Shown piece by piece: positions 1-12,500 of a DNA stretch of 64,000 nucleotides. The translations under genes and the position numbers were made by a program. The notes under the pieces are model-generated. The model was not told the DNA's origin. It did no database searches and saw only the letters and a list, made by a program, of their open reading frames with translations. Origin of the DNA: Leadbetterella sp040829825 (GTDB lineage: Bacteria > Bacteroidota > Bacteroidia > Cytophagales > Spirosomataceae); the NCBI RefSeq assembly GCF_040829825.1, contig NZ_JBFOLH010000013.1; one strand, 5' to 3'. Numbering within the stretch: position 1 is the first letter of the stretch; each line of letters starts with the position of its first letter.

Positions 1-2
1 AA

Positions 3-392
3 TCTTCTCCTGATACCCGGTTAAATGTGGTCAGCTATGCGGGTGGCTCATGGACGGATGAAAAATTTATCACCGATCCGGCATCATCGCCGGGCAAAGA
101 CTTTCACGCAGTAGCAGCTCACGGCAGCACGGTAAACTTTACCGCCAACCAGAAGCTCCTGCTTTTCAGTTTCACGTTTGCTGACGGCCAATGCAGAGAA
201 GGCGTCAGATTATTCAATAACGGTGCAGACCCCGGTGCTTCGGCCCAGGGATTCAACGGCATTGATTTCAGCAATTCAATTTTGGGAGGCGGGAATGTAC
301 AGATTTACCATTCCAATACATCCAATTCAGGTACCACCTGCATGGATTGTCCTGTAGAATTTACAGTACCTAAATTGAAAAAACAATCATAA
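3..392 (+). CDS. 3' end of a secreted-type protein, unnamed (5' end outside window)
   Basis: The reading frame is open to the left edge, so this is the C-terminal 129 residues or so of a longer protein. A GTG at 27 is only an internal valine. The visible part is rich in Gly, Asn, Ser and Thr, with short beta-strand-like segments (for example LLLFSFTFADG) and a late CMDC pair, and it ends in KLKKQS. This composition fits an extracellular Bacteroidota protein. There is no visible T9SS sorting domain at its end, unlike the two large surface proteins downstream. The giant gene starts 172 nt later on the same strand, so the two may be co-transcribed. I do not recognise the family. Confidence 0.6.
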   Translation, partial: SSPDTRLNVVSYAGGSWTDEKFITDPASSPGKDFHAVAAHGSTVNFTANQKLLLFSFTFADGQCREGVRLFNNGADPGASAQGFNGIDFSNSILGGGNVQIYHSNTSNSGTTCMDCPVEFTVPKLKKQS

Positions 393-563
393 CAGATATG
401 AACCGGATCGCTGCTATCGGAAAGCTACATCAGCCCATAATAAAATTTGGGAATGATTTTTGTGCCGGGGCTTTCAGAGCCTCTGAACAGACCGTAACCG
501 CGAAGCCCTATCCGGGCAGTGAATATATCTATCCAATTTTTGAAACACTTAACTGAGTTTTGG

Positions 564-3500
564 ATGAAACCTACGTTTACCATCAGGAAAAATTTCCACT
601 ATCAAAGTATTCTCATACTGTTCCTGCTTCTGGCAAGTGCAGTAGCGGGGTTTTCCCGGGAGAGAGCTGACCTTAGCGTTAATCCTAATCTAAGGTCGAA
701 TTCGGTTAACCCTTCCTACCTCGAGAGGTACAAGGAGGGGCTAAGAACCCTATATTCCTTCAAAAATATTCTTGCCGGGTTCAGGGAGAATACCTCTGAA
801 GAAGTAAAGAATAACACGGCCCACACCGTATACGCCAGGGCTATACCGGCGGATACCACGATCGGTGGCAAGTGCTATTCGGATATTTTCAGGTATTGTG
901 CCGGCCAGGAGATTGAAATTGAGGTCGAAGCGGAGGGAGGATACCAAAACTATAAGTGGTTCAAAAATGACGTGGAGATTGCGGGAGCAACCGGTGCCGT
1001 ATATACGATTACCGAACCCGGATCCTATTATTTTACGGCCGAAGACGCAGAGACCTGTGACGCCAAGCTGTGTTGTCCTTACCTGGTAACACAGGAGCAG
1101 GAATTTGACGCGGTGGTCACCAAAACCGATGCCGTGTGTGCTACCGGTACTACCGGCTCTATTACCGTAACCCCAACCGTGGGTGAAATAAGCGATTATA
1201 CCTACAGTCTGAACGGAGGACCTTCGCAGGCCTCTAACCTGTTTACTAACCTGGCCGGGGGATCTTATACGGTAACCGTTAAAAATGCAGCCGGTTGTTC
1301 TGTAGAGAAAACCGTTGAGCTGGTTCAGCCGGGCGGTATCACGGCTTCTGCTGAAACCGCATGTGTTAATGATTCAACTACGGCCACTATAGTGGTTTCT
1401 GGAGGGGTAAAACCCTATATGTATAGTTTAGACGGCGGAGCTTTCGGAAGCGACTCCGTTTTTGCTGCTTTAACTGAAGGCCAGCATGAAGTGCTGGTGA
1501 AAGATGCCAACAACTGTACCTATAAGGTCACTGTGGATGCCTATTGTGAATGTACTCCGGAAATCTTTGAATATTGCCCGGGTGATACCATTCAGATCCT
1601 GGCAGAAGCGCTTCCCGGACAAGGGAATTATCAATGGTATAAAAACGGGGAAGCCATTGCAGGCGCTACCGACAGTGTGTATACCATTACGGCTGCTGGC
1701 ACCTACCATTATACATCGGGTGGCGACGACACCTGTGAAGGGGAGCTTTGCTGTCCTATTATAGTAAGAGAAAAAGAGGCGCCTTCCGTTAACCTTACGG
1801 GCGGCGAGCTGAGCTGTACTATTACCAGTATTCAGCTGGCCACCGGTTCAGACCCGGCCAATACTTTCAGCTGGAGCGGACCAAACGGTTTTACGGGCAA
1901 TACCCCGTCAGTAACCGTGGCCGAGCCCGGAACCTATATCGTGACCGTAACGGGTGCCAGCGGATGTTCCGTATCGGATACCGCGATAGTTACCCGTGAC
2001 AGCGACGTACCTACCGTTGCCGTGAACGGCGGCGAGCTGACCTGTGATGTAACCAGCCTGGAGCTGACGGCTACCGGCAGCGCAGGAGTGACCTACAGCT
2101 GGTCAGGTCCCGGCAGCTTTACCGCTACCACTCCAACCGTTACGGCTACTGCCGCCGGGGAGTACGTAGTAACGGTGACTTCCGTAAACGGATGTATCGC
2201 GAAAGATACCGCTACCGTTACGCAAAACAGTGAATTACCAACGGTTGCTGTAAGCGGCGGCGAGCTGACCTGTGATGTAACCAGCCTGGAGCTGACGGCT
2301 ACCGGCAGCGCGGGGGTGACCTACAGCTGGTCAGGCCCGGGTGGCTTTACGGCTACCACACCGGCCATCACGGCTACGGCTGCGGGTGACTACGTGGTAA
2401 CGGTAACCTCAGTAAACGGATGTATCGCGAAAGATACCGCTACCGTTATACAAAACAATCAATTACCTACCGTTGCCGTAAGCGGCGGCGAGCTGACCTG
2501 TAAAGTAACCAGCCTGGAGCTGACGGCTACCGGCAGCGCAGGGGTGACCTACAGCTGGTCAGGCCCCGGCGGCTTTACGGCTACCACGCCGGCCATCACG
2601 GCTACGGCTGCGGGTGACTATATCGTAACGGTAACTTCCGCAAACGGATGTATCGCGAAAGATACGGCTACCGTTACGCAAAACAGTGAATTGCCTGTGG
2701 TTGCCGTAAACAACGGCGAGCTGAACTGTAAAGTAAGCAGTGTGGAGCTAACCGCTACCGCCGGCGCAGGGGTGACCTACAGCTGGTCAGGCCCCGGCGG
2801 CTTTACGGCCACCACGCCGGCCATCACGGCTACGACTGCGGGCAACTATATCGTAACGGTGACTTCCGCAAACGGATGTATCGCGAAAGATACCGCTACC
2901 GTTACGCAGAACAATGAATTACCAACGGTTGCGGTAAGCGGCGGCGAGCTGACCTGTAAAGTAACCAGCCTGGAGCTGACGGCTACCGGCAGCGCAGGGG
3001 TGACCTACAGCTGGTCAGGCCCCGACGGCTTTACGGCAAATACACCCAATATTTCAGCTACTGTTGCGGGCAACTATATCGTAACGGTGACTTCCGCAAA
3101 CGGATGTACCGCAAAAGATACCGCTAAAGTTACGATGGCAGGTGCCCCTACGCTGGCAGTTACGCCTTCATGCGTAGATAATAAAGGTACTGTAACCCTC
3201 CTGGCTTCAGGAGGTAAGGCCCCTTACCAGTATAGCAAAGACGGCGTGACCTTCCAGGCAGAGGCGTTGTTTACCGGCCTGGCCAACGGCAATTACGTAT
3301 TTACGGTAAAAGATGCCAACGACTGTATTTTCACGGCTACTGCGGCAGTGAAATGTGAAGTGGAATGTGTGCCGCAGATCTATACATTCTGCGACAAGGA
3401 AGCCATCGATGTGACCATTGAAGCAGAAGAAGGCCTGACAAATTACCAGTGGTACAGAAACGGGGAAGCGATAGCAGGAGCTATCAACCGGATATACACC

Positions 3501-6500
3501 GCTACCGAACCGGGAAGATACCATTATACAGCCGGAACCGGCGACCAGTGCGACGGCATCCTGTGCTGCCCGATTGAAATTACCCGTTATCCCGGATTTG
3601 TGGCTACGGCTGTAGCGGGAGTCCTGGATTGTAAGAAAGGGCCTTTGGTGCCGGTAACCATAAGCGTTACCGGGGGCACTGCGCCGTTTGCTTACAGCAT
3701 GGATGGAATTACCTATATCTCTGCTGCGGTATTCCAGGTAGGTTCAGGAACACACAAATTCTATGTTAAAGATGGGAACGGATGTGTTAATGAGACCAAC
3801 GCTGTAGTAGTTCCTGAAATAGTATTGCCTAAAGCACCGATCGTGACCGTGAACAAAACCATGGTTTGTGGTAATGAGCTGGCTACTTTAACGGCAGCTT
3901 GTGCAGTAGGGGAGACTATCCAGTGGAATAACGGCATGATAGGGATTACTATCCAGGTAGGAGTCGGAACATATACCGCCATTTGCAGCGATAAATGCGG
4001 AGAATCTCCTGCATCTGCACCGGTAACGATCACCAACAAACCTGTACCGGATGCTCCTATTGTGGGCACCGACAAAACCTTTCTTTGCGGTACAGAGCTG
4101 GCAACACTGAGCGGCAACTGTGCTGTAGGCCAGGTGATCGAGTGGAATAACGGCAAAACCGGTATCACGATCCAGGTTGGTATTGGAGTGTATACCGCAG
4201 TTTGTAAAGATGAGTGTGGAAAATCTGTGGATTCAAGACAAATAACCATTACCAAAGACAAAGTGCCTGGTCCGCCGGAGGTAACCACCAACAAGTCGTC
4301 GGTTTGTGGAGATGAAAAAGCTACCCTGGGCGCAGAATGTGCGGTAGGAAGCTACGTGGTGTGGAATACCCATGAAGTAGGCAACATGATCCAGGTGGGT
4401 GCAGGAATTTATACCGCAGTTTGTAAAAATGATTGTGGTGAATCGGAGAGCTCAGGACATATAACCATTAATAAAGGAGAGAATCCCGCTCCGCCTATAC
4501 TCAAACCATCCAAGGTGTTTGTATGCGGGGATGAGAAAGCTTCTATCACGGCCACCTGCCCGATCGGAACAACCGTTTTGTGGAGCAACAAACAGGGTGG
4601 AGAAACTATATACGTAGGTGAAGGGGTTTACCGTGCAGTATGTGTGAACAGCTGTGGCCAATCTGAAGAATCGATCCCGGTAATTATCAGTAAGGACAAA
4701 GCTCCTGACGCACCGCTGGTAACGACCGATAAAACTACGGTTTGTGGTAACGAGAAGGCGAAGCTTTATGCCCATTGTGAATCAGGTATCGTGGATTGGG
4801 GCAACGGTTCTTTTGGGAATGAAATCGAAGTGGGCGAGGGTACTTACTCGGCTAAATGCTCTAACAGTTGCGGCGTGTCGGTATCTTCTATGCCAATCAC
4901 GATCTCCAGGGGTGGAGCACCGGATAAGCCGACCATTTTCGCTGAAAAAACCAATGTGTGCGGTGACGAGCTGGTGAAGCTTGTAGCTTACTGTGCTTCA
5001 GGTACCATAACATGGAACGGCGTAACCGGGTATAATTCTACGGTTTATGTAGGTCAGGGTATTTATTCAGCTACATGTACCAATGCCTGTGGAACCTCAG
5101 CGGCTTCTGAAAAGGTAGTTATTACCAAGGGAGGAGTACCGGCCAAACCTATTGTCAGTGCAGATGTAACCAGTGTGTGTGGTGAAGAGAAAGCCACATT
5201 GACCGGTAGCTGTCCTACAGGCGGAGTACTGACCTGGAATGACGGCAGCACCGGCAGCCCGATCCAGGTGGGTGTTGGCTTCTATATTGCTACCTGTGTG
5301 AGTGCCTGCGGTACTTCTGCAGCAGCAGACAGGATTGCCATAGAACCGGGTGTAAAACCGACCCGGCCAACCATCGTTACCAATAAAACTACCCTTTGCG
5401 AAGGGGAAGTGGCTACATTGAGCGGCTCATGCTTATTTGGTGAGCTGAAATGGAGTAACGGCCTTACCGGTACTTCAATACAGGTGAGTGTAGCGGGGTC
5501 GTATACTGCCGTTTGTGTTAACAGCTGCGGTACTTCAGATGCCTCCAGCACAATACTCATCAACAAAGGGCCGGTACCGACACAACCGGTTATACAGACC
5601 AATAAACTTACAGTTTGTGGTACAGATAAAGCTATGCTGACCGGTTCCTGCCCTACAGGCGGAACCCTGAAATGGAACAACGGCAGCACGGGCAGCCCGA
5701 TCCTGGTGGGAGTAGGAACCTATACGGCTACCTGTGTGAACAGCTGCGGCGTGTCAATAGAGTCAGCACCGGTAACCATTGGTAACGGCGCTACGCCTTC
5801 AGCACCGGTCATTACACCAGTTCAGGCCTATGTATGTGATAACGATAAAACTACGCTTACAGCGACCTGTGCCAGCGGAACAGTCAGATGGAATACGAAT
5901 GCAACTACGGCTTCGATCAGCGTAGGTGCCGGAAGCTATTCTGCCGTTTGTGTAAGCGACTGCGGAGCTTCGGCCTCTTCTGTATCCGTAACGGTTGAGC
6001 AGAAACATAAGCCGGTACCGCCGATAATTGTGGTGGCAGATAACAGCATCTGTGATAATACTACTACTACCCTGACGGCTACATGTCCTGAAGGAAGTAC
6101 CGTAGTGTGGGACAACGGCTCAACCGGGAATAAACGGATAGCCGGACCGGGGAAATATACGGCTACCTGTGTCAACGAATGCGGAAGCTCGCAGACACCG
6201 ATTCCGGTAGAAATTTATGGATTGCCGGCGCCGAAAGCACCTGTTCTGACCGCAAGCAAGACCGTACTTTGCGGTACAGAGATGGCTACTCTTACAGCGA
6301 CCTGTACCAGCGGAACTGTACAGTGGAACGACAATACCACGGCTAACCCGAGACAAGTGGGAGCCGGAACATACACCGCAACCTGTGTAAGCAGCTGCGG
6401 AACTTCAGTAGCTTCAACACCGGTAACGATCACTACCCAGCCAGCACCGACTGCGCCACAGATCACCGCCAACAAGCTGAGCGTATGTGGTGATGAGAAA

Positions 6501-9500
6501 GCGACTCTGACCGGTAGCTGTCCTACAGGCGGAGTGCTGACCTGGAATAACAGCAGCACGGGCAGTCCTATCCTGGTAGGAGCCGGAACGTATACCGCAA
6601 CCTGTGTAAGCAGCTGTGGAACCTCACCGGCTTCAACACCGGTGGTGATCGGCAGCGGAAGCACACCAACAGCACCGTCAATAGTGGCAAGCAAGACCAC
6701 ACTTTGCGGTACAGAGATGGCTACCCTTACAGCGACCTGCACCAGCGGAACTGTACAGTGGAACGACAATACCACGGCTAACCCGAGACAAGTGGGCGCC
6801 GGAACATACACCGCAACCTGTGTAAGCAGCTGCGGAACTTCAGTAGCTTCAACACCGGTAGTGATCACTACCCAGCCTGCACCGACTGCACCACAGATCA
6901 CAGCCAACAAGCTGAGCGTATGTGGTGATGAGAAAGCCACCCTGACCGGTAGCTGTCCTACAGGCGGAGTGCTGACCTGGAATGACGGCAGCACGGGCAG
7001 TCCTATCCTGGTAGGTGCCGGTACTTACACAGCAACGTGTGTAAGCAGCTGTGGAACTTCAGTAGCTTCTACACCGGTGGTGATTACCACCCAGCCTGCA
7101 CCAACAGCACCGTCAATAGTGGCAAGCAAGACCACACTTTGCGGTACAGAGATGGCTACCCTTACAGCGACCTGCACCAGCGGAACTGTACAGTGGAACG
7201 ACAATACCACGGCTAACCCGAGACAAGTGGGCGCCGGAACGTATACAGCAACGTGTGTAAGCAGCTGCGGAACTTCAGTAGCTTCTACACCGGTAGTGAT
7301 CACTACCCAGCCTGCACCGACTGCACCACAAATCACCGCCAACAAGCTGAGCGTATGTGGTGATGAGAAAGCGACCCTGACCGGTAGCTGTCCTACAGGC
7401 GGAGTGCTGACCTGGAATAACAGCAGCACGGGCAGCCCGATCCTGGTAGGCCCTGGCACGTATACCGCAACCTGTGTAAGCAGTTGTGGAACTTCACCGG
7501 CTTCAATACCAGTGGTGATCACCAGCCAGCCAGCGCCGACAGCACCGTCAATAGTGGCAAGCAAGACCACACTTTGCGGTACAGAGATGGCTACCCTTAC
7601 AGCGACCTGCACCAGCGGAACTGTACAGTGGAACGACAATACCACGGCTAACCCAAGACAAGTAGGCGCCGGAACGTATACAGCAACGTGTGTAAGCAGT
7701 TGCGGAACTTCAGTAGCTTCAACACCGGTAACGATCACTACCCAGCCTGCACCGACTGCGCCACAGATCACCGCCAACAAGCTGAGCGTATGTGGTGATG
7801 AGAAAGCGACCCTGACCGGTAGCTGTCCTACAGGCGGAGTGCTGACCTGGAATGACGGCAGCACGGGCAGTCCTATCCTGGTAGGTGCTGGTACTTACAC
7901 AGCAACGTGTGTAAGCAGCTGTGGAACTTCAGTAGCTTCAACACCGGTGGTGATTACCACCCAGCCTGCACCAACAGCACCGTCAATAGTGGCAAGCAAG
8001 ACCACACTTTGCGGTACAGAGATGGCTACCCTTACAGCGACCTGCACCAGCGGAACTGTACAGTGGAACGACAATACCACGGCTAACCCGAGACAAGTGG
8101 GCGCCGGAACGTATACAGCAACGTGTGTAAGCAGCTGCGGAACTTCAGTAGCTTCTACACCGGTAGTGATCACTACCCAGCCTGCACCGACTGCACCACA
8201 GATCACCGCCAACAAGCTGAGCGTATGTGGTGATGAGAAAGCGACCCTGACCGGTAGCTGTCCTACAGGCGGAGTGCTGACCTGGAATAACAGCAGCACG
8301 GGCAGCCCGATCCTGGTAGGCCCTGGCACGTATACCGCAACGTGTGTAAGCAGTTGTGGAACTTCACCGGCTTCAACACCAGTGGTGATCACCAGCCAGC
8401 CAGCGCCAACAGCACCACAGATCGCGGCGAACAAAACGAGCGTGTGTGGTGACGAGAAAGCTACTCTTACGGCTACCTGCACCAGCGGAACTGTACAGTG
8501 GAACGACAATACCACGGCTAACCCGAGACAAGTGGGCGCCGGAACGTATACAGCAACGTGTGTAAGCAGCTGCGGAACTTCAGTAGCTTCAACACCGGTA
8601 ACGATCACTACCCAGCCTGCACCGACAGCACCACAGATCACCGCCAACAAGCTGAGCGTGTGTGGTGATGAGAAAGCGACCCTGACCGGTAGCTGTCCTA
8701 CAGGCGGAGTGCTGACCTGGAATAACAGCAGCACGGGCAGCCCGATCCTGGTAGGCCCTGGTACGTACACCGCAACGTGTGTAAGCAGCTGTGGAACCTC
8801 ACCGGCTTCAACACCGGTGGTGATCACCAGCCAGCCAGCGCCGACAGCACCGCAGATTACAGCAAACAAAACAAGCGTATGCGGTGACGAGAAAGCCACT
8901 CTTACGGCTACCTGCGCCAGCGGTACTGTACAATGGAACGATAATAATACCACGGCTAACCCGAGACAAGTAGGCGCCGGCACGTATACAGCAACGTGTG
9001 TGACTTCGTGCGGAGCTTCACCGGCCTCAACACCGGTAGTGATCGGCACGGGCAGCACACCGGCAGCACCGGTCGTAGCAGCAGAAAAGACCACTGTTTG
9101 TGAGGGTGAGACTACCCTGCTTACTGCAGCTTGCGCTACCGGCACCGTACAGTGGAACGACAATACCACGGCTAACCCAAGACAAGTGGGCGCCGGAACC
9201 TATACGGCCGTCTGCGTGACTTCGTGCGGTAACTCACCGGCTTCAACACCGGTAGTAATTACCAAAGGAAGCAAGCCGGCTGCTCCAACCGTAACCACCA
9301 GTGTGACTACGGTGTGTGATAATGAAACGGCTACCCTGACCGCTACCTGCGCTACAGGAACCGTATTGTGGAACGACAATGTAACGGCTAACCCGAGACA
9401 AGCGGGAGCCGGTACCTATACCGCAGTTTGTGTAAATGCCTGCGGTGGTTCGGCTAACTCCAATACAGTGGTGATCAACCGCGGACCGGTACCTTCGAAA

Positions 9501-12500
9501 CCTACTGTACAAACCAACCGGAATACGGTATGTGGTACAGAGAAAGCTACCCTGACCGCCACCTGTGCTACCGGCGGAACCCTGACCTGGAACACCGGTC
9601 AGACCGGTAGCCCGGTACTGGTAGGAGTAGGCACTTATACAGCTACCTGTGTGAATGCCTGTGGTTCATCAGAAGCATCTGCACCAATCGTAATTGGTGA
9701 CGGAAGCAAGCCGGATGCACCTGTGCTTACTACCAGCAAGTCGGTTCTCTGCGGCAGTGAAACCGCTACCTTAACCGCTACAGGTTGTGCGGGCGGAACG
9801 ATCCACTGGTCGAACGGCGGAACCGGTACCACGCAGGTGGTAACTGCCGGAACGTATACGGCTACCTGTGTGACCGTGTGTGGTACATCAGCGGTTTCAG
9901 CTGCGGTGACCATTACACAGGAGAGCGCACCGGCTAACTTTACCATAGCAACCAGCACGGCTAAAGTGTGTGGCACAGAAAAAGCTACCCTGACCGCCAC
10001 CGGTTGTGAAGGTGGAACCGTAACCTGGTCAACCGGTGCTAAAGGAAACAGCCTACAGGCAGGTGCCGGAACATACACCGCTACCTGTACTACCAGCTGC
10101 GGAGGCACCGTATCAGCAGGACCGCTGGTTATCGGCCAGGAAAATGCACCGGTAGCGCCATCGGTTACTACCAATAAAGGAGCCGTTTGTGGTGATGAAA
10201 AAGCTACACTGACCGCCACCGGCTGTACAGGAACCCTGACCTGGTACAAACCGGGAACAACCGCACCGGTTACGATCGGGAACGGTGCAACGGTGCAGGT
10301 GGGAGCAGGTACGTATACCGCTACCTGTACAACCAGCTGCGGAACCTCTCCGGCCTCTAACCCGGTAACCATCGGAACCTCTGTGAAACCGGCGGCTCCA
10401 TCGGTAAGTGCCGACAAGGCTACCGTATGTGAAAGCGAGAAAGCTACGCTGACCGCCAGCGGCTGTGCCGGAACCGTGACCTGGTCGAACAGTGCCACCG
10501 GCACCAGCATCCAGGCAGGCGCGGGTACCTATACCGCCACGTGTACTACAGAATGCGGAACGTCATCGTCTTCGCTGCCTGTAACCATCGGAACTTCTGT
10601 GAAACCGGCAGCTCCGTCTGTAAGTGCAGACAAGCTAACGGTATGTGATAATGAGAAAGCCACGCTGACCGCCAGCGGCTGTGCCGGAACCGTGACCTGG
10701 TCGAACAGCGCCACCGGTACCAGCATCCAGGCAGGAGCAGGTACGTATACCGCCACCTGTACCACCAGCTGCGGAACATCAGTGGCTTCGGCTCCGGTAA
10801 CTATCGGAACCTCGGCTAAGCCGGCGGCTCCGTCGGTAAGTGCCGACAAGGCTACTGTATGTGAGAACGAAAAAGCTACGTTGACCGCTACCGGCTGTGC
10901 CGGAACGATTACCTGGTCAACCGGCCAGACCGTGAGCGTGATCCAGGTAGGCGCAGGTACCTATACCGCTACCTGTACCACCGGCTGCGGAACATCTGCA
11001 GCATCGGTACCGGTAACTATCGGAACGTCGGATAAACCGGCAGCTCCGTCGGTAAATGCCGACAAGGCTACCGTATGTGAAGGTGAGAAAGCCACCCTGA
11101 CGGCTACCGGCTGTGCCGGAACGGTTACCTGGTCAACCGGCCAGACCGTGAGCGTGATCCAGGCAGGCGCAGGTACGTATACCGCTACCTGTACCACCAG
11201 CTGCGGAACGTCAGCAGCCTCGGCACCGGTAACCGTAGGAACATCGGATAAACCGGCAGCTCCGTCTGTGAGTGCAGACAAGGCTACCGTATGTGAAAGT
11301 NNNNNNNNNNNNNNNNNNNNNNNNNNNNNNNNNNNNNNNNNNNNNNNNNNNNNNNNNNNNNNNNNNNNNNNNNNNNNNNNNNNNNNNNNNNNNNNNTCGG
11401 CACCGGTAACCGTAGGAACATCGGATAAACCGGCAGCTCCGTCTGTGAGTGCAGACAAGGCTACCGTATGTGAAAGTGAGAGAGCTACCCTGACGGCTAC
11501 CGGCTGTACCGGAACCGTAACCTGGTCAAACAGTGCCACCGGCACCAGCATCCAGGCAGGAGCAGGCACCTATACGGCTACCTGTACCACCAGCTGCGGA
11601 ACATCAGCAGCCTCGGCACCGGTAACCGTAGGAACATCGGATAAACCGGCAGCTCCGTCTGTGAGTGCAGACAAGGCTACCGTATGTGAAAGCGAGAGAG
11701 CTACCCTGACGGCTACCGGCTGTGCCGGAACCGTAACCTGGTCAAACAGTGCCACCGGCACCAGCATCCAGGCAGGAGCAGGCACCTATACGGCTACCTG
11801 TACCACCAGCTGCGGAACATCAGCAGCCTCGGCACCGGTAAGCATCGGAACGTCAGATAAGCCGGCTGCTCCATCGGTAAGCACAGATAAGTCTACCGTA
11901 TGTGAGAGCGAAGTGGCTACCCTGACGGCCAGCGGCTGTGCGGGAACCGTGACCTGGTCAAACAGTGCCACCGGCACCAGCATCCAGGTAGGAGCGGGTA
12001 CCTATACCGCTACCTGTACAACAGGCTGTGGTACATCAGAGATTTCTTCTCCGGTAACCATCGGTACCTCGGAAAGACCGGCTAAACCGGTAATTACCGC
12101 CAGCGGTTCTTCCGTATGCGGTACAGAGCAAGTTACCCTTACCGCCAGCGGCTGTTCAGGAACCGTGACCTGGTCTAACGGTGCCACCGGCACCAGCATC
12201 CAGGCAGGAGCAGGTACCTATACCGCTACCTGTACCACCGGCTGCGGAACGTCAGATGCCGCTACCATCACCATCTCTGAAGGTGGCTCACCGGAACCTC
12301 CGGTAGTAACGGCCGATAAAGGCTCGATATGCGGAAGCGAGAAAGCTACCCTGACCGCTACCGGCTGTGTGGGTGGAGTGATTCGCTGGTCAACCGGGGA
12401 AACCGGCTTCCAGATCCAGGTAGGTACAGGCGTATATACCGCCACCTGTGTGGATGCCTGTGGTAATGAGTCGATCGCATGTATCGCCGTAGAGGTAGAT

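Noticed and set aside
398..556. 52-codon ORF (MNRIAAIGKLHQP...) between the first fragment and the giant gene
   Set aside because: It lies 5 nt after a stop but has no recognisable motif, no promoter box and low-complexity composition. Too weak to list.
519..563. GTG start at 519 for the giant protein
   Set aside because: It would add 15 residues in front of a clean signal peptide that begins at ATG 564.
7895..9169. Long antisense ORF (424 codons) opposite the giant gene, with several similar ones along it
   Set aside because: It mirrors the repeat units exactly. It is open only because the repeated codons lack stops in that frame, and it has no promoter or independent features.
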